A DNA stretch of 64,000 nt from Pseudomonas orientalis (lineage in GTDB: Bacteria > Pseudomonadota > Gammaproteobacteria > Pseudomonadales > Pseudomonadaceae): positions 3,255,001 to 3,319,000 of the forward strand of contig NZ_CP094351.1 in assembly GCF_022807995.1 (NCBI RefSeq), given 5' to 3'. Numbering within the stretch: position 1 is the stretch's first letter; each line of letters starts with the position of its first letter. The notes beneath the pieces were generated by a model, which ran no database searches, was not told where the DNA came from, and saw only the letters and a program-made list of their open reading frames with translations. The translations under genes and the position numbers were made by a program. Below, in pieces: positions 27,202 to 35,734 of the stretch.

Positions 27202-28197
27202 ATGAGCGAACAGTCCCTTTCAGAAGCCGAGTACGACGCCATTACCGACGCCGCCGCGCATTGGTGCATGCGCCTGCATGCCGAGGATTGCTCGGCCGCT
27301 GAGCGCCAGGCGTTTGAAAAATGGCACGACGCTCATCCGCTGCATGCGTTCGAATACGCGGCGATGCTGGAAGTCTGGGACGTGGCCGATCATCTGCCGC
27401 GCGACACGCCGGCACCGGTCGGGTTGCCGTACAAGCCGCGCAAGCGCTGGCGCACTTACGCGGTCGCCGCCGCCATCTGCCTGGGTGCCTTGCCACTGGC
27501 CGCCTTTACCGGTTGGGAAGCCGGCTGGTTACCCAGCGCCTATAAACACTACGAAGCGACCAATGGCTTGCGCAAGGTTACCCTGGGCGATGGCAGCCAG
27601 GTGGAATTGAATCTGGGTACCGAGCTGGTCTACAGCAATTACAAGGACCGGCGTCAGGTCAGCCTGAAAAAGGGTGAAGCGTTTTTCAAGGTCACCCATG
27701 ACAGCGATCACCCCTTTATCGTGCAGGCTGGCGAGGGGCAGGTACGAGTGACGGGTACCCAGTTCAATGTCTGGACCTATGCCGACCAGGTGCGGGTAAT
27801 GTTGCTTGAAGGCTCGGTGCAGATCGCCAGCGACTCGGTGCATGGCAGCGTGCCGCTGACCCCGGGGATGCAGGCCAGTTACCAACGGGGCGACGCCACC
27901 CCGCGCGTGGCGGCCATCAAACCCGATGACACGGCCCTGGCATGGCGCACGGGCAAACTGGTGCTCGATAACCTGGCCTTGGCCGATGCGCTGCCGCTGA
28001 TCAACCGATACCTGGACAAACCCGCGATGCTGGCGGACGCGGGCACCGGGAGCATCCGCATTGGCGGTATTTACAATCTCAGTGAAGTCAACAACCTCAT
28101 CCCCTCCCTGCCCAAGGTACTGCCGGTCTACCTGACCCAGAATCAGGACGGCAACCCGGTACTCAACGCCATTCCGCGTAAAACGCCCAAGGGCTGA
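27202..28197 (+). CDS. FecR-family sigma-factor regulator without an adjacent sigma factor
   Basis: This 331-residue FecR-type anti-sigma/signal transducer has an N-terminal cytoplasmic DUF4880-like domain (about 8-58, with DAAAHWCMRLH, ERQAFEKWHDAHPLHAFEYA), a membrane segment at about 85-105, the FecR domain (about 117-215, GLRKVTLGDGSQVELNLGTE, VQAGEGQVRVTGTQFNVWTY) and a C-terminal STN-like part (LALADALPLINRYLDKPAML). Such proteins pass a signal from an outer-membrane receptor to a FecI-type sigma factor encoded next door. Here neither a sigma factor nor a receptor is adjacent. The upstream neighbour is the divergent PepSY gene, and the fap operon begins 300 bp downstream. Confidence 0.87.
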   Translation: MSEQSLSEAEYDAITDAAAHWCMRLHAEDCSAAERQAFEKWHDAHPLHAFEYAAMLEVWDVADHLPRDTPAPVGLPYKPRKRWRTYAVAAAICLGALPLAAFTGWEAGWLPSAYKHYEATNGLRKVTLGDGSQVELNLGTELVYSNYKDRRQVSLKKGEAFFKVTHDSDHPFIVQAGEGQVRVTGTQFNVWTYADQVRVMLLEGSVQIASDSVHGSVPLTPGMQASYQRGDATPRVAAIKPDDTALAWRTGKLVLDNLALADALPLINRYLDKPAMLADAGTGSIRIGGIYNLSEVNNLIPSLPKVLPVYLTQNQDGNPVLNAIPRKTPKG

Positions 28198-28429
28198 GCC
28201 TGCGCCTGCCGCGTTATCTGTCCACTTTTGAAACACTCAACGGTCTTGAATCGCCCAGCGGGGACGGATTCATCGTTTTGTCATGGACACTGTTCCATCG
28301 CTGATACAACGGGCGCGAGCGTCAGGGCATACCGCAGCGGGCAACAACTGTGTCACGGTTGAAACACCGCCGTCGGCGAATTCGTCGGCGAAAACCGCAA
28401 CCTCATGAATCCACGGAAAAAATCAAAAC

Positions 28430-28445
28430 CGGCACGCGTTCTGCT
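28430..28445 (+). promoter_or_regulatory. Candidate sigma-54 (-24/-12) promoter of the fap operon
   Basis: CGGCACGCGTTCTGCT fits the -24/-12 consensus TGGCACG-N4-TTGCW at all but two positions. It keeps the GG and GC pairs at the required spacing and lies 52 bp before the fapA start. The rest of the 300-bp gap (28198-28429) has a TTGAAACAC direct repeat (28228-28236 and 28359-28367) that might be activator sites; no gene is supported there. Confidence 0.6.
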
Positions 28446-28497
28446 CTGTCCCTGACAACGCTGTTTAGGGTCAGCATGAATAACAAGGACTGCCGCC

Positions 28498-28947
28498 GTG
28501 AACACATTCACTCATGCCTGGATAAACGCACTACTGATCAGTTGCGTGCTCAGTGCCGGCGCCAGCCTGCCGAGCCAGGCGGGTGACGGCGTGATCGTGA
28601 CGGGGCGCGCCGTGCAAGGGCATATGTACGGGCGCACCTCGCTCCCGGACCCCTACCCCAACACGGCCAACGCCAACCCCAGCAAAGAAGTGATCAGTGC
28701 CATGTCCGGCGAACTCAGCGACCTGGACATCGGCGGCATCAGCAGCGGATCGACCCTGGCGCGCTCCGTGCAGCCCAGCGCCAATCTGTCGGGCCTGGGT
28801 GCCACGCAAACCGGCATGTCGACCCTGGGCAGTGGCGCTGCCGCCGGCCACGGCGCCGGCAGTGCAATGGGCGGGCAGATCAGTGATTCGATCCAGCGCG
28901 GCATGGCCCCGTTGAACAACATCGGCAGCATGCTGGGGGGCAAATGA
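28498..28947 (+). CDS. fapA: FapA, functional amyloid operon protein
   Basis: This 149-residue exported protein has a signal peptide (about 1-28). The mature region is low in complexity and rich in Gly, Ser and Ala (NLSGLGATQTGMSTLGSGAA, AAGHGAGSAMGGQISDSIQR). FapA is described as a periplasmic chaperone-like factor that affects FapB/FapC distribution in the fibrils. The start is GTG 28498 with AAGGA 8 nt before it. It is the first gene of fapABCDEF, and fapB begins inside its stop codon. Confidence 0.9.
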   Translation: MNTFTHAWINALLISCVLSAGASLPSQAGDGVIVTGRAVQGHMYGRTSLPDPYPNTANANPSKEVISAMSGELSDLDIGGISSGSTLARSVQPSANLSGLGATQTGMSTLGSGAAAGHGAGSAMGGQISDSIQRGMAPLNNIGSMLGGK

Positions 28948-29498
28948 TGGAGCGCCTCCTGTTGATGTTCGCCCTGCTGGGCAGCGCGGCGAGTATGGCC
29001 GACAACACCGCCGTGATCGATGGCAGCGGCAGACAGTACGAGGGTGTTGTGTCGATCAACCAGGCAGCCGGCAACCGGCAACAACTGTCCAACAGCCGCT
29101 CCATTGTCCTGGGTGGCCAGGCCACCACCGTCAATATCCAGAAGCTCCACGGCAACGTCGACCCGTCCTTGAACGCCAAGGCAGCGATCCTGGGCACCTC
29201 CTTTACCAACGGCAACGGCGTGCTGGGCATCAACCAGTCGGCCGGGGCCAATAACCAATCGATCAATGCGGTGCGGATCAGCCTCAATCCTGGCCCGCAA
29301 AGCATCGATGACAGCGTCCTGTTGCAACAGAACACGACGACGCTGGCAACCGACTCAGGGTCCACCTCCACCACTGGCAGCCGCCAGGTCGTCACCAGCG
29401 ACCAGGCCTTCACCGGCAGCCGAGGAGTGATTCAGGTGAACCAGAGTGCCGGGGTGGGGAACCGAGTGGCTAACACCCTGGGCATCACTATCAAGTAA
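28944..29498 (+). CDS. fapB: FapB, minor amyloid subunit/nucleator
   Basis: This 184-residue secreted protein has a signal peptide ending near SMA. Three imperfect amyloid repeats are built on GVVSINQAAGNRQQLSN, GVLGINQSAGANNQSIN and GVIQVNQSAGVGNRVAN. Each has the hydrophobic-x-NQ-x-AG-x-x-N pattern of the FapB/FapC family. It is a minor fibril component thought to nucleate FapC. It overlaps fapA by ATGA. Unlike FapC below, there is no C-terminal CxxC. Confidence 0.92.
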   Translation: MMERLLLMFALLGSAASMADNTAVIDGSGRQYEGVVSINQAAGNRQQLSNSRSIVLGGQATTVNIQKLHGNVDPSLNAKAAILGTSFTNGNGVLGINQSAGANNQSINAVRISLNPGPQSIDDSVLLQQNTTTLATDSGSTSTTGSRQVVTSDQAFTGSRGVIQVNQSAGVGNRVANTLGITIK

Positions 29499-29567
29499 CT
29501 GCTTGATAGGCGTTCGTTAGACCGTACCAACACTTAACCCAACTAATTAGAAGCAAGGAGAAACACC

Positions 29568-30305
29568 ATGAAACCTCAAATGGCGCTCAAACCATTGGTT
29601 TTCGCTCTCGCCGCGCTCATGGCTGCCGCAGCTCAAGCGGGTGGTGGCTGGCATCCAGCCCCTCAACCCACCGGTACCGTCGCCGCCGTCGTCACTGATG
29701 TGCAAAAAAGCGAACACAACAAATTCGACGACAGCAACACCGAAAACAACGCCTCGGCCGACAATTCGGTCACCGGCAACAGCGGTAACGTGGGCGTCAA
29801 CGTACAGTCGGGCTCGGGCAACCAGGCGGATAACGCGGGCGCCATCTCCAGTGCCAAAGGCGACTTTGCCAGCGTGTTCGCCGTGATCGATGTGAATCAA
29901 GCCAGCACCAATAACAACCTCATCAACAAAGGCACGCAAAACAACGCCTCCCTGGACAGCTCGGTCAACGGCAACTCCGGCAACGTGGGTTACAACGGCC
30001 AGGCCGGCCAAGGCAACCAAGGTAAAAACAACCTGGCAATCACCACCGCTGACGGCAAGAACATCGCTGCGGCCTCCAATACCGAGCAGAGCTCGCTCAA
30101 CAACAGCTATCTCAATACCGCCGTCAGCAGCCATGGCTACGGCAAGCCTCAATACGTATCCAACAACTCAAGCCTCGACAACTCGGTTAACCGCAACTCC
30201 GGCAACGTGGGTGTAAACCTGCAATCGGGCGCGGGCAACCAGGGCAGCAACAGCCTGTCGATCGGTCAAGGTTGCAGCGTCTGCTCCAGCGGCGTGCGTT
30301 TCTGA
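29568..30305 (+). CDS. fapC: FapC, major functional amyloid subunit
   Basis: This 245-residue secreted protein has a signal peptide (about 1-24). Three amyloid repeats each contain NSGNVG..[VL]Q[SA]G.GNQ: about 61-93, 125-158 and 204-235. They are separated by linkers of about 35 and 45 residues. The C-terminus ends with CSVCSS, the CxxC seen in FapC proteins. FapC forms the bulk of extracellular Fap fibrils and stiffens biofilm. ATG 29568 has AAGGAG upstream. A rho-independent terminator follows immediately, before fapD. Confidence 0.95.
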   Translation: MKPQMALKPLVFALAALMAAAAQAGGGWHPAPQPTGTVAAVVTDVQKSEHNKFDDSNTENNASADNSVTGNSGNVGVNVQSGSGNQADNAGAISSAKGDFASVFAVIDVNQASTNNNLINKGTQNNASLDSSVNGNSGNVGYNGQAGQGNQGKNNLAITTADGKNIAAASNTEQSSLNNSYLNTAVSSHGYGKPQYVSNNSSLDNSVNRNSGNVGVNLQSGAGNQGSNSLSIGQGCSVCSSGVRF

Positions 30306-30312
30306 TCCAACG

Positions 30313-30337
30313 GGGCCTTGGCAACAAGGCCCTTTTT
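30313..30337 (+). terminator. Intra-operon rho-independent terminator after fapC
   Basis: GGGCCTTG (30313-30320), loop GCAA, CAAGGCCC (30325-30332), then TTTTTATT. It is a classical strong terminator in the 60-bp space between fapC and fapD, so it should reduce transcription of fapDEF relative to fapABC. Confidence 0.85.
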
Positions 30338-30365
30338 ATTCCAGTGTCCAACAGGTCAGTCGATC

Positions 30366-31046
30366 ATGCGCTTCGCGACCCTCACCCTCCTGATGTTGCT
30401 CACTGGCCCCACTTTGGCGGGCACCATGGCGATCTCCGCCATGCCCGGCAGTGCGGTGATTTTCAAGAAGGTCGAGAGCATCCGTGAACGCCGGTTCGCC
30501 AACCTGGTGGAACAGAAAACCGATTTCAGCTGTGGCGCTGCGGCGCTCGCCACCATCCTGCGCCAGGCCTATTGGCTGGACGTCGACGAAGACCACCTCA
30601 TCAAGGGCATGCTGGTCAATGCCGACCAGGACCTGGTGCGTACCCAGGGCTTTTCCATGCTGGACATGAAGCGCTACCTCGAAAGCATCGGCATGCGCGC
30701 CCGGGGCTACAGGATCGCCCCGGACACCCTGGTCACCGTGAAAATCCCGGTGGTGGTGCTGCTGGAAATCCGTGGCTACAAGCACTTTGTAGTGATGCAG
30801 CGGGCCGACAAGGACTGGGTGTATGTCGGCGACCCGGTGCTGGGCCACAAGCGCTATTCGCGGGATGATTTCGTCAGGGGCTGGAATGGCATCGTCTTCG
30901 CCGTATTGGGTGAAGGCTACGACAAGGCCAACGTGCTGCTCGACCCGCCTGCACCGCTGACCGCCAGGAACCAGTTGAACGAGTTCCGACCCGTAGGCGA
31001 CGCCGAGCTGATGGATTTCGGTTTCATCCAGAGCGACTTTTTTTAG
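30366..31046 (+). CDS. fapD: FapD, C39-family cysteine protease of the amyloid system
   Basis: This 226-residue protein has a signal peptide (MRFATLTLLMLLTGPTLAG) and a C39 peptidase domain: catalytic Cys in KTDFSCGAAALATIL, His in IRGYKHFVVMQ and Asp in VYVGDPVLGHK. FapD is thought to process Fap components in the periplasm during export. The frame is open further upstream through the terminator, but ATG 30366 begins the signal peptide. Confidence 0.9.
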   Translation: MRFATLTLLMLLTGPTLAGTMAISAMPGSAVIFKKVESIRERRFANLVEQKTDFSCGAAALATILRQAYWLDVDEDHLIKGMLVNADQDLVRTQGFSMLDMKRYLESIGMRARGYRIAPDTLVTVKIPVVVLLEIRGYKHFVVMQRADKDWVYVGDPVLGHKRYSRDDFVRGWNGIVFAVLGEGYDKANVLLDPPAPLTARNQLNEFRPVGDAELMDFGFIQSDFF

Positions 31047-31083
31047 AAGCGCAATAAGGGGCAGGACGCTCCAGGAGCAAAAG

Positions 31084-31827
31084 ATGAACACGTCCCGTTG
31101 GCTGACGGTTGTGTGTCTGGCAGCCTCGATGCCCGTTTATGCGTCGTCGGGTTTCAAACCGATCGAACTCAAGGACTCGGAAATGGCTGAGCTGCGCGGC
31201 CGCTACGTGATGCCGGGGCGAATCATCAGCTTCGGCATTGTCATGAGCAGCACCTGGACCAATGCGGTCGGCGACAGCATTACCGGCAAGGCCAGCATGC
31301 AGTTGGACAAGACCACCATCACCCCACAGTTCTATGTGCAAACCTCCGGTGCTGCGGGTTCCGGAACGCCCACGGCCGGCAGCGGTAATGTGATCGGCGG
31401 AGCCGGCCTGACCAGCGGCCAGGGCGTGACTCAAAGCGTGCGCACCGCCGGTGATGGCAACACCGCCTACAACAACGTCGGGATCAACGTCACCCAGGAC
31501 GGTTTTGCCCCTGCCAATGCCGTGCAGTCCGGGCAGGTATTGGTGGCCGGCGGCACGGTCACCGGCGAGAGCAAGGCCGGTCATGTCAGCGTGTCGGCCA
31601 ACAACGGCAGCCTGCAAATGGCGATCCAGGCCAACCACAACCAGGGCAACAGCCTGCAGCAGATCGGCGGCGGGAATGTGCTGCAAGGCACGGTCCTGAC
31701 AGGCGATGCCAACTTCGTCAGCAACATGACCCAACTCAACGTCGTAATGAACGTGAACGGTTTGAACAACGGCGCATTGAACTGCAACCTGGACCCACTC
31801 AAAGGCCTGCGCACGCTCGGTTATTGA
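31084..31827 (+). CDS. fapE: FapE, amyloid operon extracellular component
   Basis: This 247-residue exported protein has a signal peptide to about residue 20. The mature region has a short conserved start (FKPIELKDSEMAELRGRYVM), an S/T/G/N-rich middle, and repeats such as GQGVTQSVRTAGDGNTAYNN and ANHNQGNSLQQIGGGNVLQG that echo the FapB/FapC pattern. FapE is found in small amounts in fibrils. Only one cysteine is seen near the C-terminus (LNCNLDP). AGGAG lies 6 nt before the ATG. Confidence 0.9.
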   Translation: MNTSRWLTVVCLAASMPVYASSGFKPIELKDSEMAELRGRYVMPGRIISFGIVMSSTWTNAVGDSITGKASMQLDKTTITPQFYVQTSGAAGSGTPTAGSGNVIGGAGLTSGQGVTQSVRTAGDGNTAYNNVGINVTQDGFAPANAVQSGQVLVAGGTVTGESKAGHVSVSANNGSLQMAIQANHNQGNSLQQIGGGNVLQGTVLTGDANFVSNMTQLNVVMNVNGLNNGALNCNLDPLKGLRTLGY

Positions 31828-31876
31828 ACCACGCTGACCCTCGACACTTACGCATTGAAACAGGACGGCTTATTTC

Positions 31877-33178
31877 ATGCATCGATCGTTATCGCTCCGC
31901 GCGGTGATCTGTTTAAGTACGCTCTTGCCCGCATCCATGTTGTATGCCGCGCAGGATGCCGATATCGAATCCCTCAAGCGGGAACTCCTGGAACTCAAGC
32001 AACGCTATGACGTGCAGCAAAAGGCCCTGGCCGTGCTGGAACAGCGTGTACGCCAGGTAGAAGATCAACCGGCCACGCCGGAACCCAGGCGCCTGGCCAA
32101 ATCCCCCGCCGACTTCAGGAAAGGTGCTACGGCCGTCGCAGGTACGGGTGCGGCAGCGGCGTCAGGTGGTGCGGGAGGCGGCGGCAGTTCCTACGGCCAG
32201 GCGCTCAAGGATGACTCGGCCCCGGCACAAAGCGTCAGTAACCTCTACAACGAAGCCAGCGGCTTTTTCGGCAATGGCAAGCTCAGTGTCGAAACCGGCA
32301 TCACCTATGCCCGTTACGACGCCCGCCAGTTGACCCTCAACGGGTTCCTGGCGCTGGACTCGATCTTCCTCGGCAACATCAACCTGGACCGGATCAAATC
32401 CGACAGTTGGACCCTGGACCTGACCGGCCGCTACAACGTCGATAACCGCTGGCAGTTCGACCTCAACGTGCCGGTGGTCTACCGCGAGTCGACCTATCAG
32501 TCCGGCGGCGCCGGCAACGATGCCACGGCCACATCCGAAGCTTCGGTGACCCGCGACCCCACCATCGGCGACGTCAACTTCGGCGTGGCCTACAAGTTCC
32601 TCGATGAAACCCCTACCCTGCCGGATGCCGTGGTGTCGGTACGGGTGAAGGCGCCTACGGGTAAAGAGCCGTTTGGCATCAAATTGGTCAGGCAACCCAA
32701 CAACGACAACCTCTACCTGCCGGAAAACCTGCCGACGGGCAACGGCGTGTGGTCGGTCACACCGGGCATTTCCCTGGTCAAGACCTTCGACCCTGCAGTG
32801 CTGTTCGGTTCTCTGTCGTACACCCACAACTTCGAAGACTCGTTCGACGACATCAGCAGTGAGGTCAACCAGAAGGTGGGGGGCAAGGTGCGCCTGGGCG
32901 ACAGCTTCCAGTTCGGTGTCGGCGTAGCGTTCGCGCTCAACGAGAGGATGAGCATGTCGTTCTCGGTGTCCGACCTGGTGCAGCGCAAAAGCAAGCTCAA
33001 GCCGGACGGCGGCGACTGGCAGTCGGTGGTCTCCAGTGATGCGAATGCAGGCTACTTCAACGTCGGCATGACGATTGCCGCGTCGGACAACCTGACCATC
33101 GTGCCGAACCTGGCGATCGGGATGACCGATGATGCGCCGGACTTTACGTTCAGCCTGAAATTCCCGTACTACTTTTGA
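31877..33178 (+). CDS. fapF: FapF, outer-membrane amyloid secretion channel
   Basis: This 433-residue protein has a signal peptide (about 1-24), an N-terminal coiled coil (about 28-62, [20 protein letters not shown]), a Gly/Ala/Ser-rich plug-linker (about 80-110), and a C-terminal beta-barrel ending in FSLKFPYYF, with the terminal Phe expected of outer-membrane barrels. FapF is the trimeric pore through which FapB, FapC and FapE leave the cell. It is the last gene of the operon and is followed by the third composite repeat. Confidence 0.93.
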   Translation: MHRSLSLRAVICLSTLLPASMLYAAQDADIESLKRELLELKQRYDVQQKALAVLEQRVRQVEDQPATPEPRRLAKSPADFRKGATAVAGTGAAAASGGAGGGGSSYGQALKDDSAPAQSVSNLYNEASGFFGNGKLSVETGITYARYDARQLTLNGFLALDSIFLGNINLDRIKSDSWTLDLTGRYNVDNRWQFDLNVPVVYRESTYQSGGAGNDATATSEASVTRDPTIGDVNFGVAYKFLDETPTLPDAVVSVRVKAPTGKEPFGIKLVRQPNNDNLYLPENLPTGNGVWSVTPGISLVKTFDPAVLFGSLSYTHNFEDSFDDISSEVNQKVGGKVRLGDSFQFGVGVAFALNERMSMSFSVSDLVQRKSKLKPDGGDWQSVVSSDANAGYFNVGMTIAASDNLTIVPNLAIGMTDDAPDFTFSLKFPYYF

Positions 33179-33200
33179 TCGAGAGGTAAACACTTTTTAA

Positions 33201-33665
33201 ATGTGGGAGGGGGCGGTGCGACGATTCGACTTGCCCCCGATGGCGGCCTCAGGGCCGACCAGGATGTTGTGCCGATCCTGGTCCAAATGTGGGAGGGGGC
33301 TTGCCCCCGATGGCGGCCTTAGGGCCGACCAGAATGTTGGATCAGATCGAGTACATATCCGTTTCTGCGGTAACGCCGACTGGCGGTTCCGCTTTTACAG
33401 CGGCTCACTTTTGAAAAGCGCAAAAGTAAGCAAAACGCTCTTGCCCCACCACTCGGCACCTCGCTTGAGCTCGGTGTGCCCTCTCTCCGGCTTGAATCCG
33501 TGGGCCGCCGCAATGGGCCATCCATGGCCCAGTGCGGCTAACCCGGCGTCCTGCCGGGTTGCCCACGGATTCAAGCCTGCGTTCGGCCAGCGTGGTTTAA
33601 CGGGGCGCCTAAGATCAAAAGCAGATCAAGATCAAGAGCGGCTCGCTTCGCATCGTGGTTACCGG
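33201..33665 (+). repeat. Composite repeat element, copy 3
   Basis: It has the same order as copy 1: a REP broken by CGGTGCGACGATTCGAC, about 45 bp, a normal REP (33286-33309), then the core with outer arms CTTGAATCCGTGGGC/GCCCACGGATTCAAG and the two inner palindromes. Similarity to copy 1 ends near the CATCGTGGTTA sequence at about 33652. This and the following REP fill the 587 bp between fapF and the sigma-54 regulator; I see no gene there. Confidence 0.9.
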
Positions 33666-33730
33666 CTACAGCGGTGTGTGGCCTATGCCCCGATGCGTAG
33701 AGTCAGTCAATGCATCAGCGACTGACACAT

Positions 33731-33759
33731 CGCTATCGGGGGCAAGCCCCCTCCCACAG
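33731..33759 (-). repeat. Solo REP palindrome
   Basis: CGCTATCGGGGGCAAGCCCC followed by CCTCCCACA, in inverted orientation, 7 bp from the stop of the sigma-54 regulator. Confidence 0.85.
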
Positions 33760-33765
33760 AGGTCC

Positions 33766-35091
33766 CTAGCGGATCTGGTGTTTGTGCAGCAACCGGTAAA
33801 ATGTCGGCCGGGAAACGCCCAGCATCCGGGCCGCGACGCTCAGGTTGTCGCTGTGCCGGTCGAGCACATCGCACAACGCCTGACGCTCGGCGCGGTGCTT
33901 GTAATCTTCCAGTGTCGCCATCGGTGGCGAAGCGGTCTGCGCGCCTTGCAACCCCAGGTCAACCGCTTCGATCTGGCGTCCTTCGGCCAGTACCAGGCCA
34001 CGGCGCACGCGGTTGGCCAACTCACGCACATTGCCCGGCCACAGGTGTTGCCCCATCGCCACCAAGGCCGCTTCGCTGAAGCTGCGCGGGCGGCGACCGG
34101 TTTCCTGGCTATAGAAGCGCGAAAAGTGATTGGCCAGCATCGCCACGTCGCCATGGCGCTCACGCAGGGGCGCGGTGACGACTTGCAGCACGTTCAGCCG
34201 GTAATACAGGTCCTCGCGAAAGGTGCCCTTCTCGACCGCGGCCTCCAGGTCAACGTGGGTGGCGGCCAGCACTCGCACATCCACCGGAATGGGCTGGCTG
34301 CCGCCGACACGCTCGATCTGTTTCTCCTGGAGAAACCGCAACAGGTTGGCTTGCAGCTCCATCGGCAGATCGCCGATCTCATCAAGAAACAGCGTGCCAC
34401 CGTGGGCGGCCTCGATGCGTCCGACCTTGCGCTGATGTGCACCGGTGAAAGCGCCCTTTTCATGACCGAAGAGTTCCGACTGGATCAGCTGTTCAGGAAT
34501 CGCCCCACAGTTGATCGCCACAAACGGCTTGGCGTGTCGCTGGGATTGCCGGTGCAGCGTCTTGGCCACCAATTCCTTGCCGGTGCCGCTGTCTCCACGA
34601 ATCAGTACCGGCGATTCAGTGGGCGCCAACTTCGACAACAATTTGCGCAGCTCGCGGATGGGGCGGCTATCGCCCAGCAACTCATGCTCAGGCCCACCCA
34701 CCGGGGTATGCCCCCTGCCGCGCAGACGCGCCATGCCAAAGGCGCGCCCGAGGGTGACCTGCACCCGCGACACGTCGAACGGCAAGGTGTGGAAGTCAAA
34801 GAACCATTCGCAGACGAAATCCCCGACGTTCTGCAGACGCAGTACATCCTGGCTGAGTACGGCGATCCACTCGGTGCCGCTGCGGCCAATCAGTTCCTTG
34901 ACCGCTTCGGGACGTTCCAGATGACAAGGCTGCAACCGCAGCAGGCCCACATCGCAGGAACGCTCGCCCACGGCTTGCAGGGCACAGCTGTCGACTTCCC
35001 AACCGACCGTGCGCAAGCCGGGCAGTAACCCGTGGCAATCCTCGCAGGGGTCGACGACCAAGAGGCGGCGTTGTGCAGGCGTCACAAGCAT
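33766..35091 (-). CDS. Sigma-54 dependent regulator with VpsR-like N-terminal domain
   Basis: This 441-residue enhancer-binding protein has an N-terminal ~130 residues that look like a receiver-like VpsR-type domain without a clear phospho-Asp (LLVVDPCEDCHGLLPGLRTV). A full AAA+ domain follows (about 140-375): Walker A IRGDSGTGKELVA, sigma-54 loop FGHEKGAFTGAHQ, Walker B GTLFLDEIGDLP and R-finger segment FREDLYYRLNVL. A Fis-type HTH ends it (DNLSVAARMLGVSRPTFYRL). AAGGAATAGTC gives ATG 35091 a good ribosome site. It lies just beyond the fap operon, whose candidate promoter is of sigma-54 type, so it may be the fap activator (inference). Confidence 0.85.
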   Translation of the reverse strand: MLVTPAQRRLLVVDPCEDCHGLLPGLRTVGWEVDSCALQAVGERSCDVGLLRLQPCHLERPEAVKELIGRSGTEWIAVLSQDVLRLQNVGDFVCEWFFDFHTLPFDVSRVQVTLGRAFGMARLRGRGHTPVGGPEHELLGDSRPIRELRKLLSKLAPTESPVLIRGDSGTGKELVAKTLHRQSQRHAKPFVAINCGAIPEQLIQSELFGHEKGAFTGAHQRKVGRIEAAHGGTLFLDEIGDLPMELQANLLRFLQEKQIERVGGSQPIPVDVRVLAATHVDLEAAVEKGTFREDLYYRLNVLQVVTAPLRERHGDVAMLANHFSRFYSQETGRRPRSFSEAALVAMGQHLWPGNVRELANRVRRGLVLAEGRQIEAVDLGLQGAQTASPPMATLEDYKHRAERQALCDVLDRHSDNLSVAARMLGVSRPTFYRLLHKHQIR

Positions 35092-35419
35092 GACTATTCC
35101 TTGGCGTCAGTTTTATTTAATAGAAACAATAGTTTATAGCGACCTAATGGAAACATATCAAAATATTGACGCCGCGCTTGTACCCTTTCGCTATAACCGC
35201 GAGCAAAAAGCCATCAACTCGTAAAAAGTTGCTCGTTTGCCAAACGTTAGTTCCGCTTTCAAAACAGCCGCTTACATGACGCCCGTCAGGGAAAGTTAAA
35301 AATTATCGCTCTAGCATGTGACCCGTACCCCACCATCGTGCATCAATACAAGTAACCCACCGCGCGGTCAGCCCAACCGCCGATATTCACTTGAATGGGC
35401 ATAGAGAGAGACGACACAC
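35092..35419. other. 328-bp AT-rich intergenic region
   Basis: It separates the divergent sigma-54 regulator and the small gene at 35420 and presumably holds both promoters. It is clearly more AT-rich than its surroundings (for example TTAAAAATTATCG near 35297). I could not identify a convincing -24/-12 or -35/-10 pair, a structured RNA or a further gene. Confidence 0.5.
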
Positions 35420-35680
35420 ATGAACGCTCCGCTGCGCATCAACGAAGCTCTTTTGATTGCAGACCGTGCTTTCCAGCCCTTCCAATGCGTGGCCTGGCAC
35501 GATGGTCATGGCGCCCTCAGCCTGAGCGTCATCGACCGCACCAACACCCGCATCGGCAGCAAACAGCTGTCATCGAACACCTATACCGACCCGGCGCAAT
35601 TGGAAGACTTGCTGTTGCAGGCGCGTGCCGAGCTCGACAAAGATGGCTATCAGTTGCAGAAATGGGCGATGCCCAAGTAA
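35420..35680 (+). CDS. Conserved hypothetical protein
   Basis: This 86-residue soluble protein has no signal peptide or membrane helix (LLIADRAFQPFQCVAWHDGH, SLSVIDRTNTRIGSKQLSSN, LEDLLLQARAELDKDGYQLQ, ending KWAMPK). I do not recognise a named domain. The balanced composition, the isolated promoter region and a terminator-like hairpin at its stop support it as a real gene. Its function is unknown. Confidence 0.72.
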   Translation: MNAPLRINEALLIADRAFQPFQCVAWHDGHGALSLSVIDRTNTRIGSKQLSSNTYTDPAQLEDLLLQARAELDKDGYQLQKWAMPK

Positions 35681-35734
35681 GTGAGGGGGAACTTCCGAGC
35701 ACTGCACTAGAGTGATCGGAAGTTGCACTTACTT
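35675..35734. terminator. Bidirectional nested hairpin between convergent genes
   Basis: Outer arms are AAGTAAGTG (35675-35683) and CACTTACTT (35726-35734). Inner arms begin AACTTCCGA (35690-35698) and end TCGGAAGTT (35716-35724), extended by CACT/AGTG around the 7-nt loop GCACTAG. The outer arms contain the stop-codon regions of both convergent genes. It is probably a two-way terminator, though without long T-runs. Confidence 0.7.

Noticed and set aside
28350..28586. 78-aa frame before fapA
   Set aside because: It overlaps the fapA start and the candidate sigma-54 promoter, is extremely Arg-rich at its start and has no ribosome site.
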